DNA of 64,000 nt. Source: AP-15 sp963818695 (GTDB taxonomy: Bacteria > Pseudomonadota > Alphaproteobacteria > ATCC43930 > CGMCC-115725). The notes beneath the pieces are model-generated. The model had not been told where the DNA came from. It did not search any database and saw only the letters and a list, made by a program, of their open reading frames with translations. The position numbers and the translations under genes were made by a program. Below, one piece after another: positions 18,741 through 26,762 of the stretch. Each line of letters opens with the position of its first letter. Within the stretch, counting starts at the first letter, position 1. The stretch covers positions 558,001-622,000 of the forward strand of contig CAWFTG010000001.1 of the NCBI GenBank assembly GCA_963818695.1, in the 5' to 3' direction.

Positions 18741-19160
18741 CTATTCGGCGGCTTCGGCTTTCTCGGCCGGCAGCGGCTCGGTGCCGGTCCAGGGGTGTTC
18801 GGCGATGTCGAAGAGCACGCTTTCCGGGCCGTAGAACTTGACTTCGAACCCGCCGGCGCGGTCGCCGGCTTGGTCCATGTAATGCGTTCCACCCAACGCC
18901 TCGACCTTCGTCGCAAACTTCTCGACGTCGTCCACGAGGATGCCGAAATGGTGTAGTCCGGTATAGTCGAGACCCTTGCCGATCTGGTCGGTTTTGAACC
19001 GTAGAATCGCCAGATCGATCGTCCCATCGCTCAGGTGATAGCCATAAGCGAGCGGCCCGTCGGTCTTGCGGACCTCCTCGAAATCGAACGCCTTCTTGTA
19101 GAACTCGGCCATCGCATCGGGGTCCTTGGCGGCGATGGCGATGTGTCGCAGCTTGGCCAT
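18741..19160 (-). CDS. VOC-family (glyoxalase/dioxygenase fold) protein, copy 1
   Basis: A 139-residue single VOC domain: AKLRHIAIAAKDPDAMAEFY at the front, SDGTIDLAIL in the middle, LHHFGILVDDVEKFATKVEA, and FYGPESVLFDIAEHPW at the end. Positions matching metal ligands (His in LRHIAI, His in LHHFGI, Glu/Asp near LFDIAEH) are present. The ATG at 19160 follows GGAG. It is clearly a tandem duplicate of the next gene upstream (19278-19703). VOC proteins include glyoxalases, ring-cleavage dioxygenases and lyases; the reaction cannot be assigned. Confidence 0.88.
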   Translation of the reverse strand: MAKLRHIAIAAKDPDAMAEFYKKAFDFEEVRKTDGPLAYGYHLSDGTIDLAILRFKTDQIGKGLDYTGLHHFGILVDDVEKFATKVEALGGTHYMDQAGDRAGGFEVKFYGPESVLFDIAEHPWTGTEPLPAEKAEAAE

Positions 19161-19175
19161 TTTTAGCTCCGTAAC

Positions 19176-19253
19176 CGTCACCCGCGCGGAAGCGGGCTCC
19201 AGAGCGCGCGATGTGACGGCGCCCCTGGATCCCCGCTTCCGCGGGAGTGACGG
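19176..19253. repeat. Pair of inverted REP-like repeats, copies B1 and B2
   Basis: B1 (CGTCACCCGCGCGGAAGCGG then GCTCCAG, 19176-19202) and its near reverse complement B2 (CTGGATCCCCGCTTCCGCGG then GAGTGACGG, 19225-19253) face each other with a 22-base spacer. Each has its own small hairpin and together they could form a long stem. They occupy the 117-base gap between the two duplicated VOC genes. Copies A (9717) and C (42099) belong to the same family. Confidence 0.65.
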
Positions 19254-19277
19254 AACAAAAGATTGCGATCTTCGGAA

Positions 19278-19703
19278 TTACTCCGCCGCTTCTTTCACCT
19301 GCTCGGTCAGCGGCTCGGCGCCGGCCCAGGCGTGCTCGGCGATATCGAACAGGACGCGCTCCGGGCCGTAGAATTTCTTCTCGAAATAGCCGGCCTGGGG
19401 GTCCACTTGGTTGCGGTCGAAGTAGTGTTCGGCGCCGAGGCTCTCCAGCCTCTTCGAGAATTCGTCGACATCCTCGACCAACACGCCGAAATGGTGGATG
19501 CCGCGGTAGTCCAGACCCTTGCCGAGCTGATCGGTCTTGAATTTCAGGATCGCCATGTTGAGCGTTCCGTCACTCAAAAATACGCCGTCCGCCAGCACCC
19601 CGTTCGGCCGCCCGACTTCCTTGAAGTCGAACGCCTTCTTGTAGAAATCGGCCATCTTTTCCGGATCTTCCGCGGCAATGGCGATGTGACGCAGCTTGGG
19701 CAT
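19278..19703 (-). CDS. VOC-family protein, copy 2
   Basis: A 141-residue VOC domain closely similar to copy 1 over its whole length: PKLRHIAIAAEDPEKMADFY, SDGTLNMAILKFKTDQLGKG, HHFGVLVEDVDEFSKRLESL, FYGPERVLFDIAEHAWAGAE. The gene is preceded by GGAGG. The two copies differ mainly in the loop before the last strand (YFDRNQVDPQAGYFEKK here, YMDQAGDRAGGFEVK in copy 1), which often lines the active site, so they may have different substrates. Function not assignable. Confidence 0.88.
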   Translation of the reverse strand: MPKLRHIAIAAEDPEKMADFYKKAFDFKEVGRPNGVLADGVFLSDGTLNMAILKFKTDQLGKGLDYRGIHHFGVLVEDVDEFSKRLESLGAEHYFDRNQVDPQAGYFEKKFYGPERVLFDIAEHAWAGAEPLTEQVKEAAE

Positions 19704-19730
19704 GACGACCTCCTCATTTAGCTGATCGCG

Positions 19731-20160
19731 CTAGCGTATCATGACCTGCCGGACGGATGCCAATACCCGCGCGAGGTTCTTGCCGACCCGCGACAGCGCT
19801 TCTTCCGATGGGAACAGCCCGAAGCGGTCGAATTCCGGCAGCGATGTTCCGTTGGAAAGTGCAAAATGCGAGGTACAGGTCAGGCGCTGCGGATCGGGCA
19901 GTTGCGCCGGTTTCCACATGAACAGGGCGAGGTCCTTGCCGCGCAGATAGGGATGTACGCCGAGTTCGGTGAGCTCCTCGGGGGCGACCGTGAGGCCGGT
20001 TTCTTCGAGCAGTTCTCGTGCAGCGGCGACGGGAAGGGCCTCGCCCGGCTCCGCCATGCCCTTGGGGATGTCCCAACGTGGCGAGCGGGTCGCGTGTCCG
20101 AGAAGGAGTTCTTTGACCGTCGGTGACGATCACGCCGCAACTGGTCTGGCGCGAAGTCAC
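19731..20160 (-). pseudogene. Nudix hydrolase, one frameshift near its start
   Basis: From the GTG at 20160 the first frame reads VTSRQTSCGVIVTDGQ. After a one-base excess near 20112 the protein continues ELLLGHATRSPRWDIPKG and a complete Nudix box, GMAEPGEALPVAAARELLEE followed by TGL, fitting G-x5-E-x7-REU-x-EE-x-G-U. The rest (LGVHPYLRGKDLALFMWKP to VRQVMIR) is uninterrupted. Nudix enzymes hydrolyse nucleoside-diphosphate-linked compounds; substrate unknown. The GTG overlaps the stop of the small lipoprotein gene as GTGA. With a single lesion in an A-run, a sequencing error is plausible. Confidence 0.8.
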
Positions 20161-20300
20161 GGCCGCGTACCGCCGCCCGTAGTACCTCCGTAAAAGACCC
20201 CGCGCTTATCATTGTCGGATGTGCTGCCAGTGTCGGCGCAGCCGGCGATTAACAGCGCAAGCAGGAGCCCAATGGCGGCAAACCCGCGCCTAATTCTCAT
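20157..20300 (-). CDS. Small lipoprotein, 47 residues
   Basis: From the ATG at 20300 a 47-codon frame reads MRIRRGFAAIGLLLALLIAG, then CADTGSTSDNDKRGVFYGGT and TGGGTRP. It has a basic start, a strong hydrophobic run and a lipobox LIAGC, giving a mature lipoprotein of only 27 residues rich in Gly, Thr and Ser. An AAGAGG stands just before the start, and its stop overlaps the Nudix start by four bases (GTGA), so the two are probably translated together. Asp after the lipidated Cys is absent at position +2 (Ala instead), so the outer membrane is the likely destination. Function unknown. Confidence 0.65.
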   Translation of the reverse strand: MRIRRGFAAIGLLLALLIAGCADTGSTSDNDKRGVFYGGTTGGGTRP

Positions 20301-20366
20301 CGCCTCTTGTCCATTCCTGCCTCTCCAACCGTTATGCGCTACTATGCCATGGAAAGGAGATCAAAA

Positions 20367-21982
20367 GTGGCTGCAGAAATGCGTTCCTACCGGCCGGTGA
20401 TCATCGGGACACGCGGAGCCGTCGCGGCCAACCATCCGCTCGCCGCCCAGGCCGGCCTCTTGGCGCTGCGCGCCGGCGGCAACGCGGTGGACGCTGCGGT
20501 CGCGACGGCGATGGCGCTAGCCGTCGTAGAGCCGATGATGTCGGGGCTGGGCGGCGACGGCTTCTATCATGTGTACGATGGCGCGGCCGGCCGCGCCGTC
20601 GTCTTCAACGGCACCGGCCCAGCCCCTGCCGCCGCGACACCGGAGCGTTATGCCGGACGCATCCCGCGTACCGGACCGCTGTCGGTCTCGGTTCCGGGCA
20701 CCGTGGCCGGGCTCGGCGCGATGCACCGAAAATATGGGCGGCTGCCGTGGCGCGACTTGTTCGACGAGGCGATCGCCTTTGCCCGCGACGGGTTTGGCGC
20801 CACCCGCGCCTACAGCCATTTCGCCGATGAATACCGGGCGACCTTGACTGGCGGACCCGCGCAGCGCCGCAACCTTTCTCGCCGCTGGTGAGCCGCCGCC
20901 GCTCGGTGCTGCGATCGTGCAGCCCGACCTCGCCGGCACGCTCGAAGAAATCGCCGCGGACGGCGCGGACACGTTCTACCGCGGCCGCTTGGCGCGGCGA
21001 CTGGTGGACGCGTCTCGAGGGGACGGGAACCCTGGTTTCGGCCGCTGATCTCGAATCCTTCGAGGCAGAGCAGCAAGAGCCGATCGGCATCGAGTACCGC
21101 GGCTTCACGGTGCTCGAGGCGCCGCCCAATTCGACCGGCTTCGTGTTGCTCGAAGAATTGAAGATCCTCGAGCATTTCGATCTCGCCGGCATGGGCCTCC
21201 TGTCGGCCGATGCGGTCCATGTTATGGTCGAGGCGAAAAAGCTCGCCTTCGCCGATCGCGAGCGCTGGGGCGCCGACCCGCATTCGATCGAAGCGCCGTT
21301 CGCGGAGCTCCTGTCCGCCGACTATGCCGCTCGGCTCGCGGCCCGCATCGAGATGCGGCGTGCGGCGGCGACCCGCAACCTGGCCGGCAGCGCGGGAGAC
21401 ACGACTTATTTTTGCACCGCCGATGGCGAGGGCAATGCCGTTTCGGGCGTGCAGAGCATCAACAGCGGCTTCGGTTCGGGTGTCATGGCGGGCGACACCG
21501 GGATCCTGCTCAACAACCGGATGAGCTATTGGCATCTCGAGCCCGGCCATCCCAACCGGCTGCAGCCCGGCCGCCGGGTCAGGCACACAATGAACCCGCC
21601 ATTGGTTCTAAAGGATGGCGGGCTGTGGTGCGTCTTCGGCACGCCCGGCGCCGACAATCAGGTGCAAATCAATCTGCAGGTCCTGACCGCAATGATCGAT
21701 TTCGGACTGGACCCGCAACAGGCGGCCGAAATGCCGCGCTGGACCTCGAATGTACCCGGCCAATACGCCAACTGGCCGCATGACGGCGAGGACGCGCTGA
21801 CCATCGAGCGCCGTTTTCCGGAGGCAGTGCGCCGCGAGCTTGCGCGCCGCGGTCACCCGGTCAAGACGGTCGGCGATCTCGAGGGCCCGTGCAGCGTCGA
21901 GATCATCCGCCGCGACACGGCGAGCGGCATGCTTCTCGCCGGCTCCGACCCGCGCCGCGACGGGTGGGCACTGGCGTGGTAG
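20367..21982 (+). pseudogene. ggt: Gamma-glutamyltransferase family protein, two frameshifts
   Basis: I chose the GTG at 20367, six bases after AAGGAGA. The first frame gives GAVAANHPLAAQAGLLALRA, GGNAVDAAVATAMALAVVEP and MMSGLGGDGF, the family opening. Near 20855 the homology moves one frame over (AAIVQPDLAGTLEEIAADGA) and near 21015 moves again to the long last section, which includes the processing site DTTYFCTADGEGNAVS with the nucleophilic threonine and the glycine-rich SGFGSGVMAGDTGILLNNRM. The family self-cleaves before that Thr and acts on gamma-glutamyl compounds or, in relatives, on acylated beta-lactams and oxamates. Two shifts about 160 bases apart make a functional product unlikely unless they are sequencing errors. 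Confidence 0.85.
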
Positions 21983-22350
21983 GTCGGCGGAATTATTGTT
22001 TGGAGGCCGGCGTAATCGTCCCGAATAAACCCTCGGTCTCCCCGTTGGGGCGCCACCACCAATTTGTACGGAGCAGCCGCAAGGCCCACAACAACAACCC
22101 GATCTTCGCTTACGCCCGGATCATGTTCTGACCCGCGCCGATTGCGTCTGCAAAGCCACGACCGATTTTCGGGGCGGCCGGTAGACAGCGCCGTACGGCT
22201 CCCCTGGCGCGGTGACAGAGGTCCCACCCGCAATCGTTCGCGGCCGGCCTGTGCGGCCCAAGGCCGGCCATGAACGAAACTAAGGATGTTAAGATTAAGA
22301 AATGATGCTCTTGCGACGAGCATCGATGATCCAGCTCGGAGGAGCACGCC
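21983..22350. other. Intergenic region with a 9-bp perfect hairpin
   Basis: No gene is recognised in this 368-base gap. At 22242-22250 and 22261-22269 there is a perfect inverted repeat (GGCCGGCCT/AGGCCGGCC) with a 10-base loop and no T-tract, so it is not a classic terminator. The ribosome-binding site TCGGAGGAGC of the next gene is at its right edge. The promoter of the enolase-MOSC-MFS group should lie here. Confidence 0.45.
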
Positions 22351-23460
22351 GTGAAAATCCGCGACATCGAGGTCTTTCAAATCCAATGGACGCCCGAAGA
22401 CAAGCCCGCGCAGCGCAGCGCTTGGGTTCGAGTTCATTGCGACGACGGCTCGTCCGGGATTGGCGAGGCGTCGCCGATGCAGGGCGGTCTCGCCTCGCTC
22501 GGGATCGTCAAACACAATCTGGTGCCGGCGCTGATCGGCAAGGACCCGCTCGACCATGCGGTGCTGCTCGACACATTGTTGCACACCTTCGTCAAGCTCG
22601 GACCCGAAGGTGCACTGACCGGCGCGTTGGCGGCGCTCGACATTGCGCTGTGGGATTTGAAGGGCAAGTCGTTTAAACAGCCGATTTACAAATTGCTGGG
22701 CGGCGCTTGGCGTACCAGTCTCCCGTTCTACGCCTCGATCGGCGGCAATGGCGAGCGCACTGTCGACCAAGTACTGCGCGTTGTCGAAGCGCGGCTGAAG
22801 GACAAGCCGGCAGCGGTCAAGATCCGCTTTGATAACGACCGCACCAAACCCGACATCGACATTCCGGGCGACATTGCCAAGGCGCGAGCGGTTCGACGCC
22901 TGGTGGGCGACGATTTCCCGCTCGCCTTCGACGCCAATAACGGTTACTCGGTCGGTGGCGCAATACGCGTCGGGCGCGTGCTGGAAGAACTCGGCTATTG
23001 GTGGTTTGAGGAGCCGGTGCAGCATTATCACACGAAGGCAATGGGCGAAGTCGCGCAGAGGCTCGACATCACGGTCTCCGCCGGCGAACAGACTTATACG
23101 CTGGCCGGATTGACGGACCTGATCGCGGCCGGAGTCCGGATGATGCAGCCCGATATTGTCAAGATGGGCGGGATCACCGGTCTGACGCGCTGCGTCGCGC
23201 TGGCCAATGCGCATGGCGTCGAGCTGGTGCCGCACCAGACGCAGCCGATGATCGGCCATATGGCCAATTTGCATCTGGCGGCGAGCCAGCTGCACGCCAC
23301 CAAACCGTGCGAGCTGAATGACCCGTCGCCCCGCATGCATGCGGTATTCGAAAATCCCCCACGGCCCGTCGACGGTCTCTTTCATCTGCCGCAGGAGCCC
23401 GGCTTGGGACTGCAGGTCAACGAGATGGAATTGGCGAAACGGCGCGTACCGATTTCCTGA
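22351..23460 (+). CDS. Mandelate racemase/muconate-lactonizing enzyme family protein (enolase superfamily)
   Basis: A 369-residue, full-length enolase-superfamily enzyme starting at GTG 22351, with GGAGGAGC upstream. The capping domain is followed by the barrel with KIR at 157-159 (base K157, typical KxK/KxR motif), metal ligands D194 (FDANNGY), E220 (FEEP) and E246 (SAGEQ), then D268/K271 and H295 in PHQTQ. This set, with a lysine on one side and a histidine on the other, is typical of mandelate-racemase-type acid sugar dehydratases or racemases. It is followed after 9 bases by a MOSC protein and then an MFS transporter. The substrate is probably a carboxylate but cannot be named. Confidence 0.9.
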   Translation: MKIRDIEVFQIQWTPEDKPAQRSAWVRVHCDDGSSGIGEASPMQGGLASLGIVKHNLVPALIGKDPLDHAVLLDTLLHTFVKLGPEGALTGALAALDIALWDLKGKSFKQPIYKLLGGAWRTSLPFYASIGGNGERTVDQVLRVVEARLKDKPAAVKIRFDNDRTKPDIDIPGDIAKARAVRRLVGDDFPLAFDANNGYSVGGAIRVGRVLEELGYWWFEEPVQHYHTKAMGEVAQRLDITVSAGEQTYTLAGLTDLIAAGVRMMQPDIVKMGGITGLTRCVALANAHGVELVPHQTQPMIGHMANLHLAASQLHATKPCELNDPSPRMHAVFENPPRPVDGLFHLPQEPGLGLQVNEMELAKRRVPIS

Positions 23461-23469
23461 GGAGAAGCG

Positions 23470-24012
23470 ATGAACGCAGTGGTCACGGCGGTTAGCCGCA
23501 GCACGAAGCACGCGCTGGTCAAATCCAACCAGGACAGCATCCGGCTTTTGCCCGGGCTCGGCGTCGACGGCGACGCGCATCAGGGCGCTACTGTCAAGCA
23601 TCGCTCGCGGGTGGCGCGCGACCCGACCCAGCCCAATCTGCGCCAGGTCCACCTGATCCACGCCGAATTGCACGAGGAATTGCGCGCGGCGGGTTTCGCG
23701 GTTATGGCGGGGCAGATGGGCGAGAACATCACGACGCAAGGCGTCGATCTGCTCGGCCTGCCGGCCGGTGCGCGCCTCTTTCTCGGCGGCGCGGCGGCCG
23801 TCGAGGTTACCGGCCTGCGCAACCCATGCGCGCAGCTGGACCGCATCCAGCCGGGACTGATGGCGGCGACCCTCAGCCGGGACGAACGCGGCAATTTGGT
23901 GCGCAAGGCCGGCATCATGGGGGTCGTCGTCGCCGGCGGCGAAGTGCGGCCAGGCGACCCGATCCAGGTCGAGCTGCCGCCGCAGCCGCATCGCCCGCTC
24001 GCGCCGGTGTAA
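23470..24012 (+). CDS. MOSC domain-containing protein
   Basis: A 180-residue single MOSC domain: TAVSRSTKHALVK at the front, GLGVDGDAHQGATVKHRSRV, LHEELRAAGFAVMAGQMGEN, GLRNPCAQLDRIQPGL with the conserved cysteine of the domain, and RKAGIMGVVVAGGEVRPGDP. MOSC domains are known from molybdenum cofactor sulfurase, where that Cys handles the sulfide; free-standing bacterial members act on molybdenum enzymes or as unknown carriers. GGAGAAG precedes the ATG and only 9 bases separate it from the enolase-superfamily gene, so it is co-transcribed. No molybdoenzyme is visible nearby. Confidence 0.9.
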   Translation: MNAVVTAVSRSTKHALVKSNQDSIRLLPGLGVDGDAHQGATVKHRSRVARDPTQPNLRQVHLIHAELHEELRAAGFAVMAGQMGENITTQGVDLLGLPAGARLFLGGAAAVEVTGLRNPCAQLDRIQPGLMAATLSRDERGNLVRKAGIMGVVVAGGEVRPGDPIQVELPPQPHRPLAPV

Positions 24013-24042
24013 GCGGCCCGGGGGGTGCGAGGATCAAACCAG

Positions 24043-25251
24043 ATGAACCCGCGGTCCGCCGGCTTGGCGCTCGGCTTTTCGAGCGTCGGCCATTTTTTTG
24101 CGCATTTGCTGATGCTGCTCTACCCGACCGTCATGCTCGTGCTCGAAGGACGGTGGGGCATGTCGTACGGCGATCTCTTGTCGCTGTCGCTCGGCGGGTT
24201 CGTCTTGTTCGGCCTCGGTGCGCTGCCGGCAGGCTGGCTCGGCGACCGGTGGAGCGCCGAGGGCATGATGGTCATCTTTTTCATTGGCACCGGCGGCGCG
24301 GCGATCGCCACCGGGCTGACCGACGGGCCGGTCGCGCTGGCGCTCGGTCTGGCCGCGATCGGGCTGTTCGGCTCGATCTACCACCCGGTCGGCACCGCGT
24401 GGCTGGTCCGCAATGCCAGGAATCGCGGGCGGGCGCTCGGCGTCAACGGCATTGCCGGCAGCATCGGCCTCGCCGCGGGGGCGTTCGTCGCCGGCGCTCT
24501 GGCGCAGGCGATCGGCTGGCGGGCGGCCTTCATCATTCCGGGCGCGCTGTGCGCTCTGACCGGTGCGGTTTTGCTCTGCTGTATGCGCGGCGGCAATATC
24601 GTAGCAGCCGCAGCCGACCGCCGGCTCGAGCCTGAGGCCTCGCGCAACGACGTGGTCCGCACTTTCATCGTGCTGTCCTTTACGATGCTGGCCGACGGCA
24701 CGATATCACAATCGATCACGGTCGCCTTGCCGAAGGCGTTCGCCGCCGGCCTGACCGGCCTCACCGATGGCGGGACCCTCGATGCCGGCGGCTTCGTCAC
24801 CTTGGTGTTTCTGGTCGCCGCGACCGCTCAGCTGGCCGGCGGATGGCTGGCCGACCGCTTTGCGATGAAAGCGGTCTACGTGCTCGCGTGGGCGGCGCAG
24901 GTTCCGCTTTTCGTCATTGCCGCGCAGCAGCGCAATGCCCCGCTGCTCGGAGCGATGATGGCGGTCAATTATCTCGGCGTGCTGTCGGTGCCCGCGGAAA
25001 ATTCGCTGCTCGCGCGCTACAGCCCGCCGCAGTGGCGGGCTACCGCTTTCGGCGCCAAGTTCCTGTTAGCGCTTGGCGTCAGCACGATCGGGGTCAAGCT
25101 CGTGGCCGTTATTTATGACGGCGCCGGGAGCTTCGCGCCGCTGTGGCTGATCCTGGCCGGCTGCGCCGGGTTTGTCGCCGTCGCCGGATTGTTCCTGCCC
25201 GGCCGCCTGCGGCGGGCCGCCCCGATTTTTACACCGCAGCCGGCGGAATAA
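24043..25251 (+). CDS. MFS transporter
   Basis: A 402-residue transporter with about 12 hydrophobic segments. I chose the ATG at 24043 (MNPRSAGLALGFSSVGHFFA) with GAGGAT upstream; an in-frame GTG at 24025 is possible. The region after the second membrane segment, LGALPAGWLGDRWSAEGMMV, is the MFS motif A. The N-terminal GFSSVGHFFAHLLMLLYPTV resembles the fosmidomycin-resistance-like group. It probably moves the substrate or product of the enolase-superfamily enzyme, with which it shares the operon. Confidence 0.88.
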   Translation: MNPRSAGLALGFSSVGHFFAHLLMLLYPTVMLVLEGRWGMSYGDLLSLSLGGFVLFGLGALPAGWLGDRWSAEGMMVIFFIGTGGAAIATGLTDGPVALALGLAAIGLFGSIYHPVGTAWLVRNARNRGRALGVNGIAGSIGLAAGAFVAGALAQAIGWRAAFIIPGALCALTGAVLLCCMRGGNIVAAAADRRLEPEASRNDVVRTFIVLSFTMLADGTISQSITVALPKAFAAGLTGLTDGGTLDAGGFVTLVFLVAATAQLAGGWLADRFAMKAVYVLAWAAQVPLFVIAAQQRNAPLLGAMMAVNYLGVLSVPAENSLLARYSPPQWRATAFGAKFLLALGVSTIGVKLVAVIYDGAGSFAPLWLILAGCAGFVAVAGLFLPGRLRRAAPIFTPQPAE

Positions 25252-25260
25252 TAAGCATCG

Positions 25261-25293
25261 CCGCCAGCGAGCGGCTGGCGTTCTTCGCTTTTT
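25261..25293 (+). terminator. Likely Rho-independent terminator after the MFS gene
   Basis: CGCCAGC and GCTGGCG form a 7-bp stem around the 5-base loop GAGCG (25262-25280), followed by the T-rich TTCTTCGCTTTTT. It starts about 10 bases after the stop codon at 25251 and would end the enolase-MOSC-MFS transcript. Confidence 0.6.
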
Positions 25294-25438
25294 ACTGAAA
25301 ATAGTCACCCGTCTGGTACACGCCTCGATTTAGGCTATATAACGCGCCGCAGGGCTTTTCTGATTTTCCGCTCGCCACGTTGCAACGGTTCGAAAGCCCA
25401 GCGTCGGCGGGTCCGGGACAAAGGCGCAGGAGCAAATC

Positions 25439-26032
25439 GTGAGCGAACCGCTGCCCGTCGTCTATCTCGCGAGGCACGGCGAAACCGCCTGGACCCTCTC
25501 CGGCCAGCACACCGGCCGCACCGACCTGCCGCTGACCGAGCGCGGTGAGCGCCAGGGGTGCGCCCTCGGGCAGCGGCTGCGCGGAGCAAATTTCGTCAAG
25601 GTATTGACCAGCCCCTCGCAGCGCGCAAGACGGACCGCCGAACTGGCTGGGTTTGGCAGTCTGGCTGAGATCGATCCCGATCTCACCGAATGGGATTACG
25701 GGCAATATGAAGGCCGCCGCACCGCCGATATTCTCGCCGAGCGTCCCGGCTGGTTCTTGTTCCGCGACGGCTGCCCGGGAGGGGAAACTCCGGACCAGAT
25801 GGCTGCACGGGCCGACCGGGTGGTTGAGCGCGTGCGCGCCGTCCACGGCAACGTGCTGATATTTTCGAGTGCGCATATTTTGCGGGTCCTCGCGGCCCGC
25901 TGGCTCGGGCTCGAAGCGGCCGGCGGCCGCTACCTCTTGCTCGACACCTCTAGCCTCAGCATTCTCGGCTACGAGCACAATTTGGCGGAGCCGGCGATCC
26001 GCCTTTGGAATGAAAGCCATCAGCCGGAATGA
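25439..26032 (+). CDS. Histidine phosphatase family protein (phosphoglycerate mutase-like)
   Basis: The 197-residue product has the full histidine-phosphatase pattern: YLARHGETAW with the phospho-accepting His13, TSPSQRARRTAEL with the second arginine, a central E (DLTEWDYGQYEG) and SSAHILRVLAARWLG with the second catalytic His. Start is GTG 25439 with GGAG upstream. It could be a sugar phosphatase or alpha-ribazole-like phosphatase. It overlaps the next gene (HAD hydrolase) as ATGA and is in a run with 6-phosphogluconate dehydrogenase, so sugar-phosphate metabolism is likely. Confidence 0.9.
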   Translation: MSEPLPVVYLARHGETAWTLSGQHTGRTDLPLTERGERQGCALGQRLRGANFVKVLTSPSQRARRTAELAGFGSLAEIDPDLTEWDYGQYEGRRTADILAERPGWFLFRDGCPGGETPDQMAARADRVVERVRAVHGNVLIFSSAHILRVLAARWLGLEAAGGRYLLLDTSSLSILGYEHNLAEPAIRLWNESHQPE

Positions 26033-26739
26033 GATCGGCTCAGAAGGACCCGCCCAAGATGATCACCCCCGATACGACCGTATTCCTCGTCGATGTCGAC
26101 AATACATTAGTCGACAACGACCACATCCAGGCCGATCTGAAGCGTCATCTGGAAAGAGAATTCGGGGCGGCCTGCCGCGACCGTTATTGGGCGATCCTGG
26201 AGGACTTGTTCACCGAACTGGGCTACCGCGACTATCTCGGAGCATTGCAGCGCTATCGCGCCGAGCGGCCGCGGGAAATTCACCTGCTGTCGATGTCGTC
26301 CTATCTGGTCGATTATCCCTTCGCTAACCGGCTGTATCCGCAGGCGCTCGACGTAATCGATCAGTTCCGCAATTGGGGGCGAACGGCGATTCTGTCCGAT
26401 GGCGATGTGGTCTTTCAGCCGCGCAAGGTCGAGCGCTCCGGGATCGCCGAAGCAGTTGACGGCCACGTACTGATCTACATTCACAAGGAGCAGGAGCTCG
26501 AAGACGTGGTACAGCGCTATCCGGCGCGCCATTATGTGCTGGTCGACGACAAGCCGCGGATCTTGGCGGCGGTCAAGGAGATCTGGGGCAATCGGGTGAC
26601 GACCGTGCTGCCGCGTCAAGGCCAATACGCCAACGATGCTCGGGTTGTCGCCTCGCTGCCGCCCGCCGACGTTACTGTCGAGCGCATCGGCGACCTGCTC
26701 GACTATGATTTTCCCGCCCTGGTCAAGGGATCCTCGTAA
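26029..26739 (+). CDS. HAD-family hydrolase
   Basis: The product (236 residues if translation starts at the ATGA overlap; 226 from the ATG at 26059, which has AGAAGG further upstream) is a haloacid dehalogenase-type phosphatase. Motif I is FLVDVDNTLVDND with the nucleophile Asp and its partner two residues on, motif II is ILSDGD, and YVLVDDKPRILAA carries the acidic motif IV. A helical cap (residues about 30 to 110) separates motifs I and II. Neighbouring genes encode a histidine phosphatase and 6-phosphogluconate dehydrogenase. The substrate is unknown but a small phosphorylated metabolite is expected. Confidence 0.88.
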   Translation: MRSAQKDPPKMITPDTTVFLVDVDNTLVDNDHIQADLKRHLEREFGAACRDRYWAILEDLFTELGYRDYLGALQRYRAERPREIHLLSMSSYLVDYPFANRLYPQALDVIDQFRNWGRTAILSDGDVVFQPRKVERSGIAEAVDGHVLIYIHKEQELEDVVQRYPARHYVLVDDKPRILAAVKEIWGNRVTTVLPRQGQYANDARVVASLPPADVTVERIGDLLDYDFPALVKGSS

Positions 26740-26762
26740 CGCTGCTTTGGAGGGAAGTCCAC

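Noticed and set aside
21853..23991. 712-codon open frame on the minus strand
   Set aside because: It lies antisense across the gamma-glutamyltransferase, enolase-superfamily and MOSC genes, whose motifs are clear. Its own product shows no family features, as expected for the complement of GC-rich codons.
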